A stretch of 64,000 bases of DNA. Source: an uncultured Bacteroidota bacterium (GTDB lineage Bacteria; Bacteroidota; Bacteroidia; Flavobacteriales; Flavobacteriaceae). Position 1 is the stretch's first letter, and each line of letters begins with the position of its first letter. The position numbers and the translations under genes were made by a program. Shown piece after piece: positions 31,978 to 40,270 of the stretch. The notes beneath the pieces were generated by a model that saw only the letters and a list, made by a program, of their open reading frames with translations, searched no databases and was not told the DNA's origin. Where the stretch lies: contig CABXRG010000004.1 in NCBI GenBank assembly GCA_902514615.1, positions 1 through 64,000 on the forward strand. Direction: 5' to 3'.

Positions 31978-33725
31978 TAGAATCTATTTTCTATATCGTT
32001 TTTATTTAAAGTAATAAATATTTGTTTATTATCAGGAGATAAATTTGGCTCTTTACATGAAAAGAGTTGGTTTACAAGGAATTCTTGTTCATCTGAATTT
32101 AAATTTTTACCAGTTTTAATTGAAGAGCTTTTTGAAAGTTTTTTTGCAAAAAAATCTGAATAACTAAGGTTTTTTGACTTATCAAAGATGTCTTCATCAT
32201 CAAGAATATCATCAATTATTTCTTCAATTGAGTTGTTTTCTAATTGGACTGGAACTGAAGTAATAATTAATAAAGAATTAGACAATTCATATACAAAACC
32301 TAAAGAGTCAAACTCTGTTTCAATTTTATTAAATAAAACTAATTGAGCATTTGTCAACGATATTTCAATTGGAAAAACTAGTTTTTGTGATTCAGAAGAG
32401 CCTTCAAAAATTGATTTTAAAAAATCTTCATAAAGAATTCTTTGATGAGCTAAATTCTGATTAATTATAATTAGCGATGAAGTACTAGTGCTTACTATAT
32501 ATTTATTAAATATTTGAAATATTTTTGAGGATATATCATTTTCCTCAAATATATTAGATTGGTTAATAGATGATGAAATATCAGAATTTTTTTTTACAAA
32601 ATTTTCATCATTAAATATTTTAAAAGGATTAAACTCTGAATCAACTTCAATACTAGGTGTTTTTGGATCTGTATTAATCTGGGTATAAGATATATCCATG
32701 GATGGGTCTTTATCAAAGTCAAGTACAGGACTAATTTGATACATACCCAGGCAATGCTTAACAGATGAGTTTATTATAGAATAAAGACTCTGGTCATCAT
32801 CAAATTTAATTTCTGTTTTATTTGGATGGACATTAACATCAATTTTTAAAGGATCCATATTTATAAATAAAAAATACCCAGGATAATAACCATCTCTTAA
32901 TAGCCCATCAAAAGAAGAGGATATTGAATGATTAATAAACTGACTTTTAATAGATCTATTGTTTACAAAAATAAATTGATTTGATCTAGATTTTTTAGCA
33001 TACTCAGGTTTTAAGATAAAACCATTTAAATTTGCTATCTGAGTATTTTCATTAATTGGAATTAGATGTTCTCTAATTTTTTCTCCAAAAATTGAAATTA
33101 TTCTTTTTTTTAGAGATTCTGTCTTCAGATAATAAATCTCTTCATCATTATTTATAAATGAAAATTCAATCTCATTGTGAGAAATAGCTACATTATGAAA
33201 AACATTCATTATGTGTCTTAGTTCGACAAAATCAGATTTTAAAAAATTTCTTCTAGCTGGAACATTAAAAAAAATATTTTTTACTTTAATTGAAGTACCC
33301 TTCTCTACATTAGATTCCTTTTCATTAATTATTTTACCACCATTAATCTCAATAAAATAACCATCATTATCTAGCTCTTTATTTGATGTCATCTCTATCA
33401 TAGAGACTGAAGAAATAGCAGCCAGAGCTTCTCCCCTAAATCCCATAGAGGATATTGAAAAAACGTCTTCTATTTTATTAATTTTAGAGGTAGCATGTTT
33501 TGTAAAAGACAAATGCATGTCATTAATTGACATACCATCGCCGTCATCAATTACTTGAATTAAATTTTTTCCTGCATTTTTTATAATGATTTTAATTTTA
33601 CTAGAATTTGCATCTATAGAATTTTCTAATAATTCCTTTAGAACTGACGAAGGTCTCTGAACTACTTCTCCAGCAGCAATTTTATTTGATACTTCAACGG
33701 GTAAAATTTTAACTATATCAGACAT
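31977..33725 (-). CDS. mutL: DNA mismatch repair protein MutL
   Basis: GHKL ATPase of mismatch repair. The N-terminal EVSNKIAAGEVVQRPSSVLKELLENSIDA (about 6-34), DDGDGMS, and KHATSKI then GFRGEALAAISS match the ATP-lid motifs exactly. The C-terminal dimer domain has INQNLAHQRILYEDF, in which the DQHA(X)2E(X)4E endonuclease motif is lost (Asp to Asn, His to Asn, Glu to Gln). It is thus predicted to lack endonuclease activity at this site. 582 residues, with a Ser-rich linker in the middle. Start and stop each abut the neighbouring genes by one base. Confidence 0.95.
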   Translation of the reverse strand: MSDIVKILPVEVSNKIAAGEVVQRPSSVLKELLENSIDANSSKIKIIIKNAGKNLIQVIDDGDGMSINDMHLSFTKHATSKINKIEDVFSISSMGFRGEALAAISSVSMIEMTSNKELDNDGYFIEINGGKIINEKESNVEKGTSIKVKNIFFNVPARRNFLKSDFVELRHIMNVFHNVAISHNEIEFSFINNDEEIYYLKTESLKKRIISIFGEKIREHLIPINENTQIANLNGFILKPEYAKKSRSNQFIFVNNRSIKSQFINHSISSSFDGLLRDGYYPGYFLFINMDPLKIDVNVHPNKTEIKFDDDQSLYSIINSSVKHCLGMYQISPVLDFDKDPSMDISYTQINTDPKTPSIEVDSEFNPFKIFNDENFVKKNSDISSSINQSNIFEENDISSKIFQIFNKYIVSTSTSSLIIINQNLAHQRILYEDFLKSIFEGSSESQKLVFPIEISLTNAQLVLFNKIETEFDSLGFVYELSNSLLIITSVPVQLENNSIEEIIDDILDDEDIFDKSKNLSYSDFFAKKLSKSSSIKTGKNLNSDEQEFLVNQLFSCKEPNLSPDNKQIFITLNKNDIENRF

Positions 33726-34000
33726 TAATTGGAGTAGAAAATTGTTAAATCAAAATCAATGATAAATAAAAATACCAAAATTAAAAAAAGGACAATTAGA
33801 ATCAGTGTAAGATTAATGCCTCTATTTCGAGTATTACGCATTTTATCTCTTTGATCACTCCAATTCATTCCCATATCAATAGAGTTATAAGAATCTCTAT
33901 ATTTAGAAAATTTTGATTCAAAGTTTACTGAAACATCCTCTTTTCCTTTAAAAAATCTAGGTGTATAATTGAATCTTCTGTTTTTATTTAACTTAAACAA
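33725..34000 (-). CDS. Small membrane protein between ribH and mutL
   Basis: 91 residues: a basic, soluble N-terminal part rich in Arg, Lys and Asn, then one membrane span (about 65-86, NLTLILIVLFLILVFLFIIDF). It occupies a position conserved in Flavobacteriia next to ribH, and is often labelled riboflavin synthase beta-like there because of this neighbour; I see no sequence reason for that name. The single span fits a small anchored scaffold. Stop overlaps the mutL start. Confidence 0.75.
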   Translation of the reverse strand: MFKLNKNRRFNYTPRFFKGKEDVSVNFESKFSKYRDSYNSIDMGMNWSDQRDKMRNTRNRGINLTLILIVLFLILVFLFIIDFDLTIFYSN

Positions 34001-34007
34001 TTAAATA

Positions 34008-34490
34008 TTATTTTGAATTAATTAAAATCATTTTTAATGCTGCTTCTGCAGAATCTGAGCCTTTATTTCCCATTTTACCACCACTCCTGTCAATTGATTG
34101 CTGAATATTATCATCAGTTGAAACACATAAAATTATAGGAATAGTTGATTTGATATTTAGATCTTTGATACCATTTACAACAGCAGCAGATATAAAGTCA
34201 AAATGTTTTGTTTCACCTTTAATTATACAACCCATGGAGATAATTGCATCATAATCTTTATTAATTAAATTATTTGTTGCAAAAATTAATTCAAAAGCAC
34301 CTGGCACATATATTTTTTCAATGTTTTTTTCTAAAACCCCTAATTGCTTAAATTTAGCTAGCGCTCCTTCATAGAAGCTTTCAGTAATTTCGCTATGCCA
34401 CTCAGAGACTACACAGGCTATCTTAATTTCGGTAGGTTTATTAATTATGATAGATCTGGATTCAAATTTTCCAGTCTTTTTGGTTGTCAT
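34008..34490 (-). CDS. ribH: 6,7-dimethyl-8-ribityllumazine synthase
   Basis: Condenses the ribitylaminouracil with the butanone phosphate in riboflavin synthesis. The motif VSEWHSEITESFYEGA (about 28-43) with the substrate strand, YVPGAFELIFAT, and GCIIKGETKHFDFIS, containing the catalytic His, are all present, as is the closing GNKGSDSAEAALKMI. 160 residues, one subunit of the icosahedral or pentameric enzyme. One base after the TPR gene and 7 before the small membrane protein gene. Confidence 0.97.
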   Translation of the reverse strand: MTTKKTGKFESRSIIINKPTEIKIACVVSEWHSEITESFYEGALAKFKQLGVLEKNIEKIYVPGAFELIFATNNLINKDYDAIISMGCIIKGETKHFDFISAAVVNGIKDLNIKSTIPIILCVSTDDNIQQSIDRSGGKMGNKGSDSAEAALKMILINSK

Positions 34491-34491
34491 A

Positions 34492-35253
34492 TTAATTATT
34501 TAAATTTTCAATTCTACCAAGTTGAACCTCAACTAAAGAAGATTCATAAGAGTCTGGAAACTCATCTTTAATTCTATTTAGAAAATTAATCGCAGGTTTA
34601 TATTTACCTATCTCCGAACCAATTAAAGCAGCCTTAAATAAATATTTTGGTGTAGTATAAATATTTTCATTATGCTTAAAAGCTTTTTGATAATACTCAA
34701 ATGCTTCAGCAGGTTGGTTTAATTCAGAAAAACAATCACCAATAGTTCCTAACGATATTGATTTAAGAAGAATATCATCAGATTTAAATTTTTCTAAATA
34801 TATTATAGCATTATCATACTCTTTCAGATTTAAGTAAGACATTCCAATTGAATAATTCGCTAAATTAGAAGCTTTTGTTCCTGAATATTCATCAACAATA
34901 TCTAAAAAACCATATTTCCCTTCTCCACCATTTAATGCAAGTTTAAACAACGAATCTGACTCATTAGAAACTAACGCAAGCTCAAAGAAGTATTGTGCTT
35001 GATTAAGCTCACTAATTGCTTCTTGTTCTTTAGGTTCAGAAATTAGTCTCTCGTATCCTAAGTATGAAAGAACTGAAATAGATATTACTGCAATAAAAGC
35101 AAAAATCATATTTTGATTTTTTAGTATCCATTGTTCTGATTTATTTGCAGTCGAGTCTAGTGACTCAAAAACTTCAGCAGTTTGACTCTTTTCACCCTTT
35201 TGAGTTTGATTACTTTTACTCTTTTTATATCCTCTTCTGTTAAATGTTGCCAT
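34492..35253 (-). CDS. Membrane-anchored tetratricopeptide protein, YfgM-like
   Basis: A basic, Ser- and Thr-rich N-terminal tail (about 1-45) is followed by one membrane span (about 48-67, IFAFIAVISISVLSYLGY) and a periplasmic helical repeat region with three to four TPR units. The order, tail then span then TPR, matches YfgM/Tol-Pal-linked tetratricopeptide proteins. It is the first gene of the TPR-ribH-mutL-rhomboid run and diverges from recF. Confidence 0.82.
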   Translation of the reverse strand: MATFNRRGYKKSKSNQTQKGEKSQTAEVFESLDSTANKSEQWILKNQNMIFAFIAVISISVLSYLGYERLISEPKEQEAISELNQAQYFFELALVSNESDSLFKLALNGGEGKYGFLDIVDEYSGTKASNLANYSIGMSYLNLKEYDNAIIYLEKFKSDDILLKSISLGTIGDCFSELNQPAEAFEYYQKAFKHNENIYTTPKYLFKAALIGSEIGKYKPAINFLNRIKDEFPDSYESSLVEVQLGRIENLNN

Positions 35254-35270
35254 AATAATTTTTTGAATCC

Positions 35271-35278
35271 CAAAATTA
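35271..35278 (-). promoter_or_regulatory. -7 promoter element for TPR-ribH-mutL operon
   Basis: Reads TAATTTTG on the minus strand, a perfect -7 match, 17 bases before the TPR gene ATG; -33 not seen. Confidence 0.4.
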
Positions 35279-35301
35279 ATGTTTTATTTTGAATACTTAT
35301 T

Positions 35302-36402
35302 ATGTTTTTACATTCACTGAAAATTGATAATTATAAAAATCTTGAAAAGTTCAAGCTAAGTTTTAATAAAAAGATCAATTGTTTTATAGGAAAAAATGGA
35401 ATTGGAAAGACCAATATAGTAGATTCTATCTATCATCTTGCATTTACAAAAAGTTATTTTAACCCATCAACATCACAAAACGTAAAAACTGGATCTGATT
35501 TTTTTTCCATTAGCGGAGATTTTGAAATTGATGACAGAAATGAAAATATACATTGTTATTATAAAATTGGTGAAAAAAAAGTAATAAAAAGAAATAGTAA
35601 AGTATACAAAAGAATTTCAGACCATATTGGGTTAATAAATTTAATTATTATATCTCCACATGACAGAAATCTAATTACTGAGGGAAGTGAAATGAGAAGG
35701 AAATTTATTGACTCAGTAATAGGTCAAATAGATAAAGTGTACCTCCAGCGGGTGATTGATTACAACAAGGTAATAACTCAAAGAAACTCTCTTTTAAAGT
35801 ACTTTTTTATTAATAGGAAATTTGATAAAGACACAATAGAATCGTATGATCAACAACTAATTAGTATTGGAACTCCAATCTATAAGGAGAGATCTAAATT
35901 TATGACAGAATTTATTCCAATTTTTAAGAAATACTACTTAGATATTAGTTCAGGAAATGAATTAGTAGATATAAATTATAAAAGTGATTTAAATTCTGGG
36001 AGTTTTTCTGAAATTCTAAATGGAAGCTTATCTAAAGATAGGTTTTTACAATACACTTCAAAGGGTATTCATCGTGATGACCTTAATTTTACCATTGATA
36101 ATAATAAAATAAAAAATTTTGGAAGTCAGGGTCAACAAAAATCATTTCTAATTGCATTAAAGCTTGCGCAATTTGATTACTACAAAACAAAATTTGGAAA
36201 TTCTCCAATAGTACTATTGGATGATATTTTTGATAAATTAGATCAAGAAAGAGTAAGACAAATAGTTCAAATTCTAGAAAAGAAGGATTTTAGTCAAATT
36301 TTTATCACAGACACACACATTGATAGAGTTAAAGATGCTCTTTCTAAATCTAAGAATAAAGAAGAAATATTTGATCTTGAAAAAATAAAGAATAATGAGT
36401 AA
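35302..36402 (+). CDS. recF: DNA replication and repair protein RecF
   Basis: ABC-type ATPase that helps load RecA at gaps. Walker A is GKNGIGKTNI (about 30-39), the signature region is FGSQGQQKSF (about 273-282), and Walker B is PIVLLDDIFDKLD (about 306-318). 366 residues, standard. It overlaps the DUF721 gene by 8 bases. Unlike in many bacteria, dnaN and gyrB do not flank it here. Divergent from the TPR-ribH operon. Confidence 0.96.
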   Translation: MFLHSLKIDNYKNLEKFKLSFNKKINCFIGKNGIGKTNIVDSIYHLAFTKSYFNPSTSQNVKTGSDFFSISGDFEIDDRNENIHCYYKIGEKKVIKRNSKVYKRISDHIGLINLIIISPHDRNLITEGSEMRRKFIDSVIGQIDKVYLQRVIDYNKVITQRNSLLKYFFINRKFDKDTIESYDQQLISIGTPIYKERSKFMTEFIPIFKKYYLDISSGNELVDINYKSDLNSGSFSEILNGSLSKDRFLQYTSKGIHRDDLNFTIDNNKIKNFGSQGQQKSFLIALKLAQFDYYKTKFGNSPIVLLDDIFDKLDQERVRQIVQILEKKDFSQIFITDTHIDRVKDALSKSKNKEEIFDLEKIKNNE

Positions 36403-36688
36403 AAGAGGAGAAATTAAAAATCTTTCAAAAGCAATAGAAGATGTTTTTTCTCAAAAACATTTCAGGATTGGAATTGATAATGTTAAAGTCCAAGATGCAT
36501 GGGTTAAAACCATGGGTAAAAATATTCAAAAATATACATTCAAGGTCTACTATAAGAAGGGTACGCTTTATGTTAAATTAAAATCTTCTGTTTTAAAAGA
36601 GGAACTAACTTTTGAAAAAACAAAGGTTATTAATCTAATAAATCAAGAACTAGGTAAAGAGTATATAAAAGAATTAGAGCTTAGTTAA
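36395..36688 (+). CDS. DUF721 (DciA-like) protein
   Basis: 97-residue protein with the DUF721 pattern: a helical start with EVFSQ-type residues, [17 protein letters not shown], then the strand pair [31 protein letters not shown]. DciA proteins load the replicative helicase in bacteria lacking DnaC or DnaI, so such a role is possible. Overlaps recF upstream and the ndk gene by 8 bases at its 3' end. Confidence 0.85.
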   Translation: MSKRGEIKNLSKAIEDVFSQKHFRIGIDNVKVQDAWVKTMGKNIQKYTFKVYYKKGTLYVKLKSSVLKEELTFEKTKVINLINQELGKEYIKELELS

Positions 36689-37103
36689 AAATTTCATTTG
36701 AATTAAAATGAAAATCAATTTCAATAGATGCATTTTCATTGCTATCTGATCCATGTACAGCATTTTCACCTTTAGACTTTGCAAATTTCTTTCTTATTGT
36801 TCCATCCATAGCTTCATTAGGATCAGTTGATCCAATAAGTTGTCTAAATTCCTCAACAGCATTATCTTTTTCTAAAGCAGCAGCAATTATAGGACCACGA
36901 GTCATAAAACCTACAAGATCATCAAAGAAGGGTTTATCTGAATGAATTGAATAAAATTTTTCAGCTTCTTCTTTATTCATTCTTTTATATTTAAGTGCAA
37001 TAATTTTAAAACCTGCATCTTGAATCATATTTAATATTGGAAGCATATTTCCCTGCTCTATTGAGTCAGGCTTAAGCATTGTAAATGTTCTGTTTGAGTT
37101 CAT
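36681..37103 (-). CDS. ndk: Nucleoside diphosphate kinase
   Basis: Equalises nucleoside triphosphate pools by a phosphohistidine mechanism. TFTMLKPDS starts the protein, and the catalytic His is in [13 protein letters not shown] (about residue 117). 140 residues, standard. A TAAATTTG element ends 4 bases before the ATG, so its transcript is probably leaderless. Convergent with the DUF721 gene, divergent from nrnA. Confidence 0.97.
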   Translation of the reverse strand: MNSNRTFTMLKPDSIEQGNMLPILNMIQDAGFKIIALKYKRMNKEEAEKFYSIHSDKPFFDDLVGFMTRGPIIAAALEKDNAVEEFRQLIGSTDPNEAMDGTIRKKFAKSKGENAVHGSDSNENASIEIDFHFNSNEIFN

Positions 37104-37107
37104 GCGG

Positions 37108-37115
37108 CAAATTTA
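37108..37115 (-). promoter_or_regulatory. -7 promoter element for ndk, near-leaderless
   Basis: Reads TAAATTTG on the minus strand and ends 4 bases before ATG (TAAATTTGCCGCATG), the same layout as at sodC (TAAATTTGCCGGATG). Confidence 0.45.
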
Positions 37116-37191
37116 ACAATATCTATGATTATTCAAAGTTTTAAGAATTACTTTATTTTAATTTTCAATATAATATTATATTAGCCCACTT

Positions 37192-38202
37192 ATGGATGAA
37201 GAAATTTTAAATAATATCAATAATCTTTTATCAGAAAAGAAAAATATTGTATTGATCCCTCATAGTAGCCCAGATGCAGACGCGCTAGGAAGTTGTTTAG
37301 CTCTTTATCACTTCCTTAAGGATAAAAATGATGTTAGTGTAGTTTCACCCAATCAATACACAGAGATCTTAAATTTTCTTCCAGGATCAGAAGAAATTAT
37401 TGTTTATGAAAATGATAAAGTCAAGTCTGAAATTTTATTTAGAGATGCCGATCTAATTTTTACTCTTGATTTTAATAGTCTAGGGAGAGCTCGAAATTTA
37501 TCAAACTTAATAACTGGATCATCTGCTAAAATAATTATGATTGATCATCATGAAAATCCAGATGATTATGCAAATATTATGATTTCTAATTCAAATATGA
37601 GCTCAACATGTGAAATGGTCTATGATTTTATTTATGAGTTTGATAATAAAAAAATAAATAATAAAATTGCAACTTGTCTATATACAGGAATAGTTGCAGA
37701 TACAGGATCTTTTAGATTTCCGTCAACAACTTCTAAAACATTAAAAATTGGATCAGAACTAATTAATCATGGCGTTAATGTAACAGAGATATTTGAAAAA
37801 CTTCATAATAACTTTCAGTTTAAAAGATTGAAACTCCTGGGATCTACAATTAGTAATTTTAAAAAAATAGATGAACTTCCAGTACTCTACTCATCAATCT
37901 CTGAAGATGACCAAATCATAAATGACTTTAAAAAAGGAGACAGCGAAGGGTTTGTTAACTTTGGATTAAGTGTTGAAGGCATATTTTGCTCTGTTCTTTT
38001 TATAGAGAAGAAAGATGAAGGAATAATAAAAATTTCATTTAGATCTAAAGGTGATTTTAAAGTTAATATATTTGCTTCAAGATATTTTAATGGAGGTGGT
38101 CATGAACATGCATCAGGTGGAGTATCTAAATTAAGTTTAATAGAAACTGAAAAAAAATTTATAGCTGATATTAAACAATACTTAAACGAAAATTATGAAT
38201 AA
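37192..38202 (+). CDS. DHH-family phosphoesterase, NrnA-like (nanoRNase/PAP phosphatase)
   Basis: Degrades short oligonucleotides and/or pAp. Metal motifs are [13 protein letters not shown] (about 22-34), FTLDFN near 96, the family DHH in [12 protein letters not shown] (about 117-128) and the DHHA1 signature [12 protein letters not shown] (about 300-311). 336 residues, standard for NrnA. It overlaps the PPIase gene by 8 bases and diverges from ndk. Confidence 0.92.
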   Translation: MDEEILNNINNLLSEKKNIVLIPHSSPDADALGSCLALYHFLKDKNDVSVVSPNQYTEILNFLPGSEEIIVYENDKVKSEILFRDADLIFTLDFNSLGRARNLSNLITGSSAKIIMIDHHENPDDYANIMISNSNMSSTCEMVYDFIYEFDNKKINNKIATCLYTGIVADTGSFRFPSTTSKTLKIGSELINHGVNVTEIFEKLHNNFQFKRLKLLGSTISNFKKIDELPVLYSSISEDDQIINDFKKGDSEGFVNFGLSVEGIFCSVLFIEKKDEGIIKISFRSKGDFKVNIFASRYFNGGGHEHASGGVSKLSLIETEKKFIADIKQYLNENYE

Positions 38203-39202
38203 GAATTTTTTAATCTTAATCTCAATACTAACTTTAAACTCTTGTAATATGAATAACTCTGATTTATCAGATGGATTGTACGCTGACATTGAAACATCAA
38301 AAGGAAATATAATTGTAGAATTATATTTTGAGCAAGTACCTACTACTGTATCAAATTTTGTTGCACTAGCTGAAGGAAACCACCCAGTAGTCGATGAAGA
38401 GCTATCTGGAAAACCATATTATGATGGCTTAAAATTTCATAGAGTAATTGAAAATTTTATGATTCAAGGTGGAGATCCATCTGGAACAGGATCTGGAGGA
38501 CCAGGATATCAATTTGATGATGAATTTAGTCCTGATCTTAAACATGATGGTCCAGGAATATTATCAATGGCTAACGCTGGTCCAGGAACAAATGGTAGTC
38601 AGTTTTTTATTACTCATGTTGAGACCCCTTGGTTAGATGGGAAACATTCCATTTTTGGAAAAGTAAATAAAGGACAAGAAGTTGTTGACGAGGTTGAACA
38701 AGATGATATTATTAACAACATAAAGATTATAAGAGTAGGTCAAAATGCAAAAAATTTTAATGCACCAAATATTTTTGAGAACTACATAACCAACAAAAGT
38801 GAAGCTGATATTTTAAAGGCTGAGTCTGAGTCTGAGTCAATCAAAGACCTAACAGAAGGGATGACTAAAACTGAAAGTGGTATAAAATATAAAATTTCTA
38901 AAAAAGGAACAGGGCCTAATGCCAAACCTAACGATTTACTATCAGTTCATTATTCATTAAAACTGGTTGATGGATCTGAAATTGACTCTTCTTTTACTCG
39001 TGGAGCGCCAATTGAATTTACATGTGGTGTCGGACAGGTCATAAGAGGATGGGATGAAGCAATGCAATTGCTTAATAAGGGTTCAAAAGCAACTTTAGTA
39101 ATTCCAAGTGAACTCGGATATGGTTCTGTAGGTGCTGGAAATGGTGTAATACCACCTAATGCTACATTAATTTTTGATGTAGAGTTAGTTGACATTAAGT
39201 AG
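38195..39202 (+). CDS. Lipoprotein with cyclophilin and FKBP peptidyl-prolyl isomerase domains
   Basis: Folding helper outside the cytoplasm. A signal ends in LNSC (Cys17). A cyclophilin domain spans about 28-190, with [20 protein letters not shown] and GSQFFITH, although it is shorter than eukaryotic forms. An acidic linker holds an ESESES run, coded by a DNA hexamer repeat at 38821-38838. An FKBP domain spans about 230-335, with [18 protein letters not shown] and [27 protein letters not shown]. The two different isomerase families are fused; FKBP-type lipoproteins exist in gliding Bacteroidota (GldI). Confidence 0.92.
   Translation: MNKNFLILISILTLNSCNMNNSDLSDGLYADIETSKGNIIVELYFEQVPTTVSNFVALAEGNHPVVDEELSGKPYYDGLKFHRVIENFMIQGGDPSGTGSGGPGYQFDDEFSPDLKHDGPGILSMANAGPGTNGSQFFITHVETPWLDGKHSIFGKVNKGQEVVDEVEQDDIINNIKIIRVGQNAKNFNAPNIFENYITNKSEADILKAESESESIKDLTEGMTKTESGIKYKISKKGTGPNAKPNDLLSVHYSLKLVDGSEIDSSFTRGAPIEFTCGVGQVIRGWDEAMQLLNKGSKATLVIPSELGYGSVGAGNGVIPPNATLIFDVELVDIK
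38821..38838 (+). repeat. Hexamer tandem repeat TGAGTC x3 in the PPIase linker
   Basis: Three uninterrupted TGAGTC copies encode alternating Glu and Ser between the two domains. Gain or loss of a unit keeps the frame, so linker length could vary among strains. Confidence 0.6.
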
Positions 39203-39208
39203 GTTTCA

Positions 39209-40210
39209 TTGAGAATTAGGATATTTATTGCTTTTTCATTAATACCTCAAATTTTAGCAGTCAACTATCTTAGAAATAATCCATCAATTATTGATGAATA
39301 CTATGTTGACTTTTTTTATAAAGGTATTTTTAAGGTTAATTCATTTATTTTTTCAGGTATAAATTTTCCAATAGGAGAAGTTTTATACATCTCTATTGTC
39401 CTATCATTTATTTATTTTATTTATAAAGCTTTTTCATTCAGATTTAATGACCTTATAAACTTAATTTCATTTATTTCTGTTACCTATTTTATCTTTTATT
39501 CATTTTGGGGTTTAAATTATTTTAGAACTTCAATTTCTGAAGAATTAAAAATTAAATCTGATTATGAATTTGTAGAGCTAGATTCTACAATTAAAAAAGT
39601 AATAAGTCAAATTGAAAAAGAGGTTTCCTTATTAGATATAGAAATAAATTCGTCAAATATTTATGAATTGACTAATACTTCAAATTCCAATATAAAAAAG
39701 TCGATTATTCCATATATTTATCTTTATCAAAGAGTTTCAGGGCACTATATACCTTTTACATCCGAAGCTGTATTTATTGGCGATATTCCTATTGTTGATA
39801 TTCCAGTTGTGATTTATCATGAACAGGCACATCAAAAAGGGTATGCAGATGAAGCTGAAGCTAGTTTCATAGCCTTTTCTAAAGCCATAAACAATCAAGA
39901 TCCATATATCAGGTATTCAGGATATTTTATGGCACTTACAAATTTATTACATGAGGTAAACATAAACCATCCAGAGGAAATTAATCTCTACATCCAAAAA
40001 CTAGATGAGAAAGTTAAAAATGATATGAATTTAAGATCAAAATTCTGGAATAGATATTCTAATAATATTTTTGATAAAATCACTAATTATATATATGATT
40101 TTTATTTAAAATCAAATGATCAAAAAGCTGGAATTATGTCCTATAATAAAGTTTCAAATTATATAATCGCATATTATCAAAATGAACAATTAAGCAAAAT
40201 ATTCAATTGA
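39209..40210 (+). CDS. DUF3810 membrane protein with HExxH motif
   Basis: Polytopic N-terminus with about three spans (roughly residues 1-20, 50-70, 85-105), then a soluble part. YHEQAHQKGYADEAEA places HEQAH at residues 204-208, the zinc-metallopeptidase HExxH pattern, with glutamates downstream in the EAEA segment that could be the third ligand. The family has no assigned substrate that I know. Start is TTG at 39209, 6 bases after the PPIase stop, so the two are probably co-transcribed. Confidence 0.8.
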   Translation: MRIRIFIAFSLIPQILAVNYLRNNPSIIDEYYVDFFYKGIFKVNSFIFSGINFPIGEVLYISIVLSFIYFIYKAFSFRFNDLINLISFISVTYFIFYSFWGLNYFRTSISEELKIKSDYEFVELDSTIKKVISQIEKEVSLLDIEINSSNIYELTNTSNSNIKKSIIPYIYLYQRVSGHYIPFTSEAVFIGDIPIVDIPVVIYHEQAHQKGYADEAEASFIAFSKAINNQDPYIRYSGYFMALTNLLHEVNINHPEEINLYIQKLDEKVKNDMNLRSKFWNRYSNNIFDKITNYIYDFYLKSNDQKAGIMSYNKVSNYIIAYYQNEQLSKIFN

Positions 40211-40270
40211 ATTATTATATTTAGTCAAACTTTCTTCAAAAGGAAAGGTCAAAATAAAAAAACTTACTAC

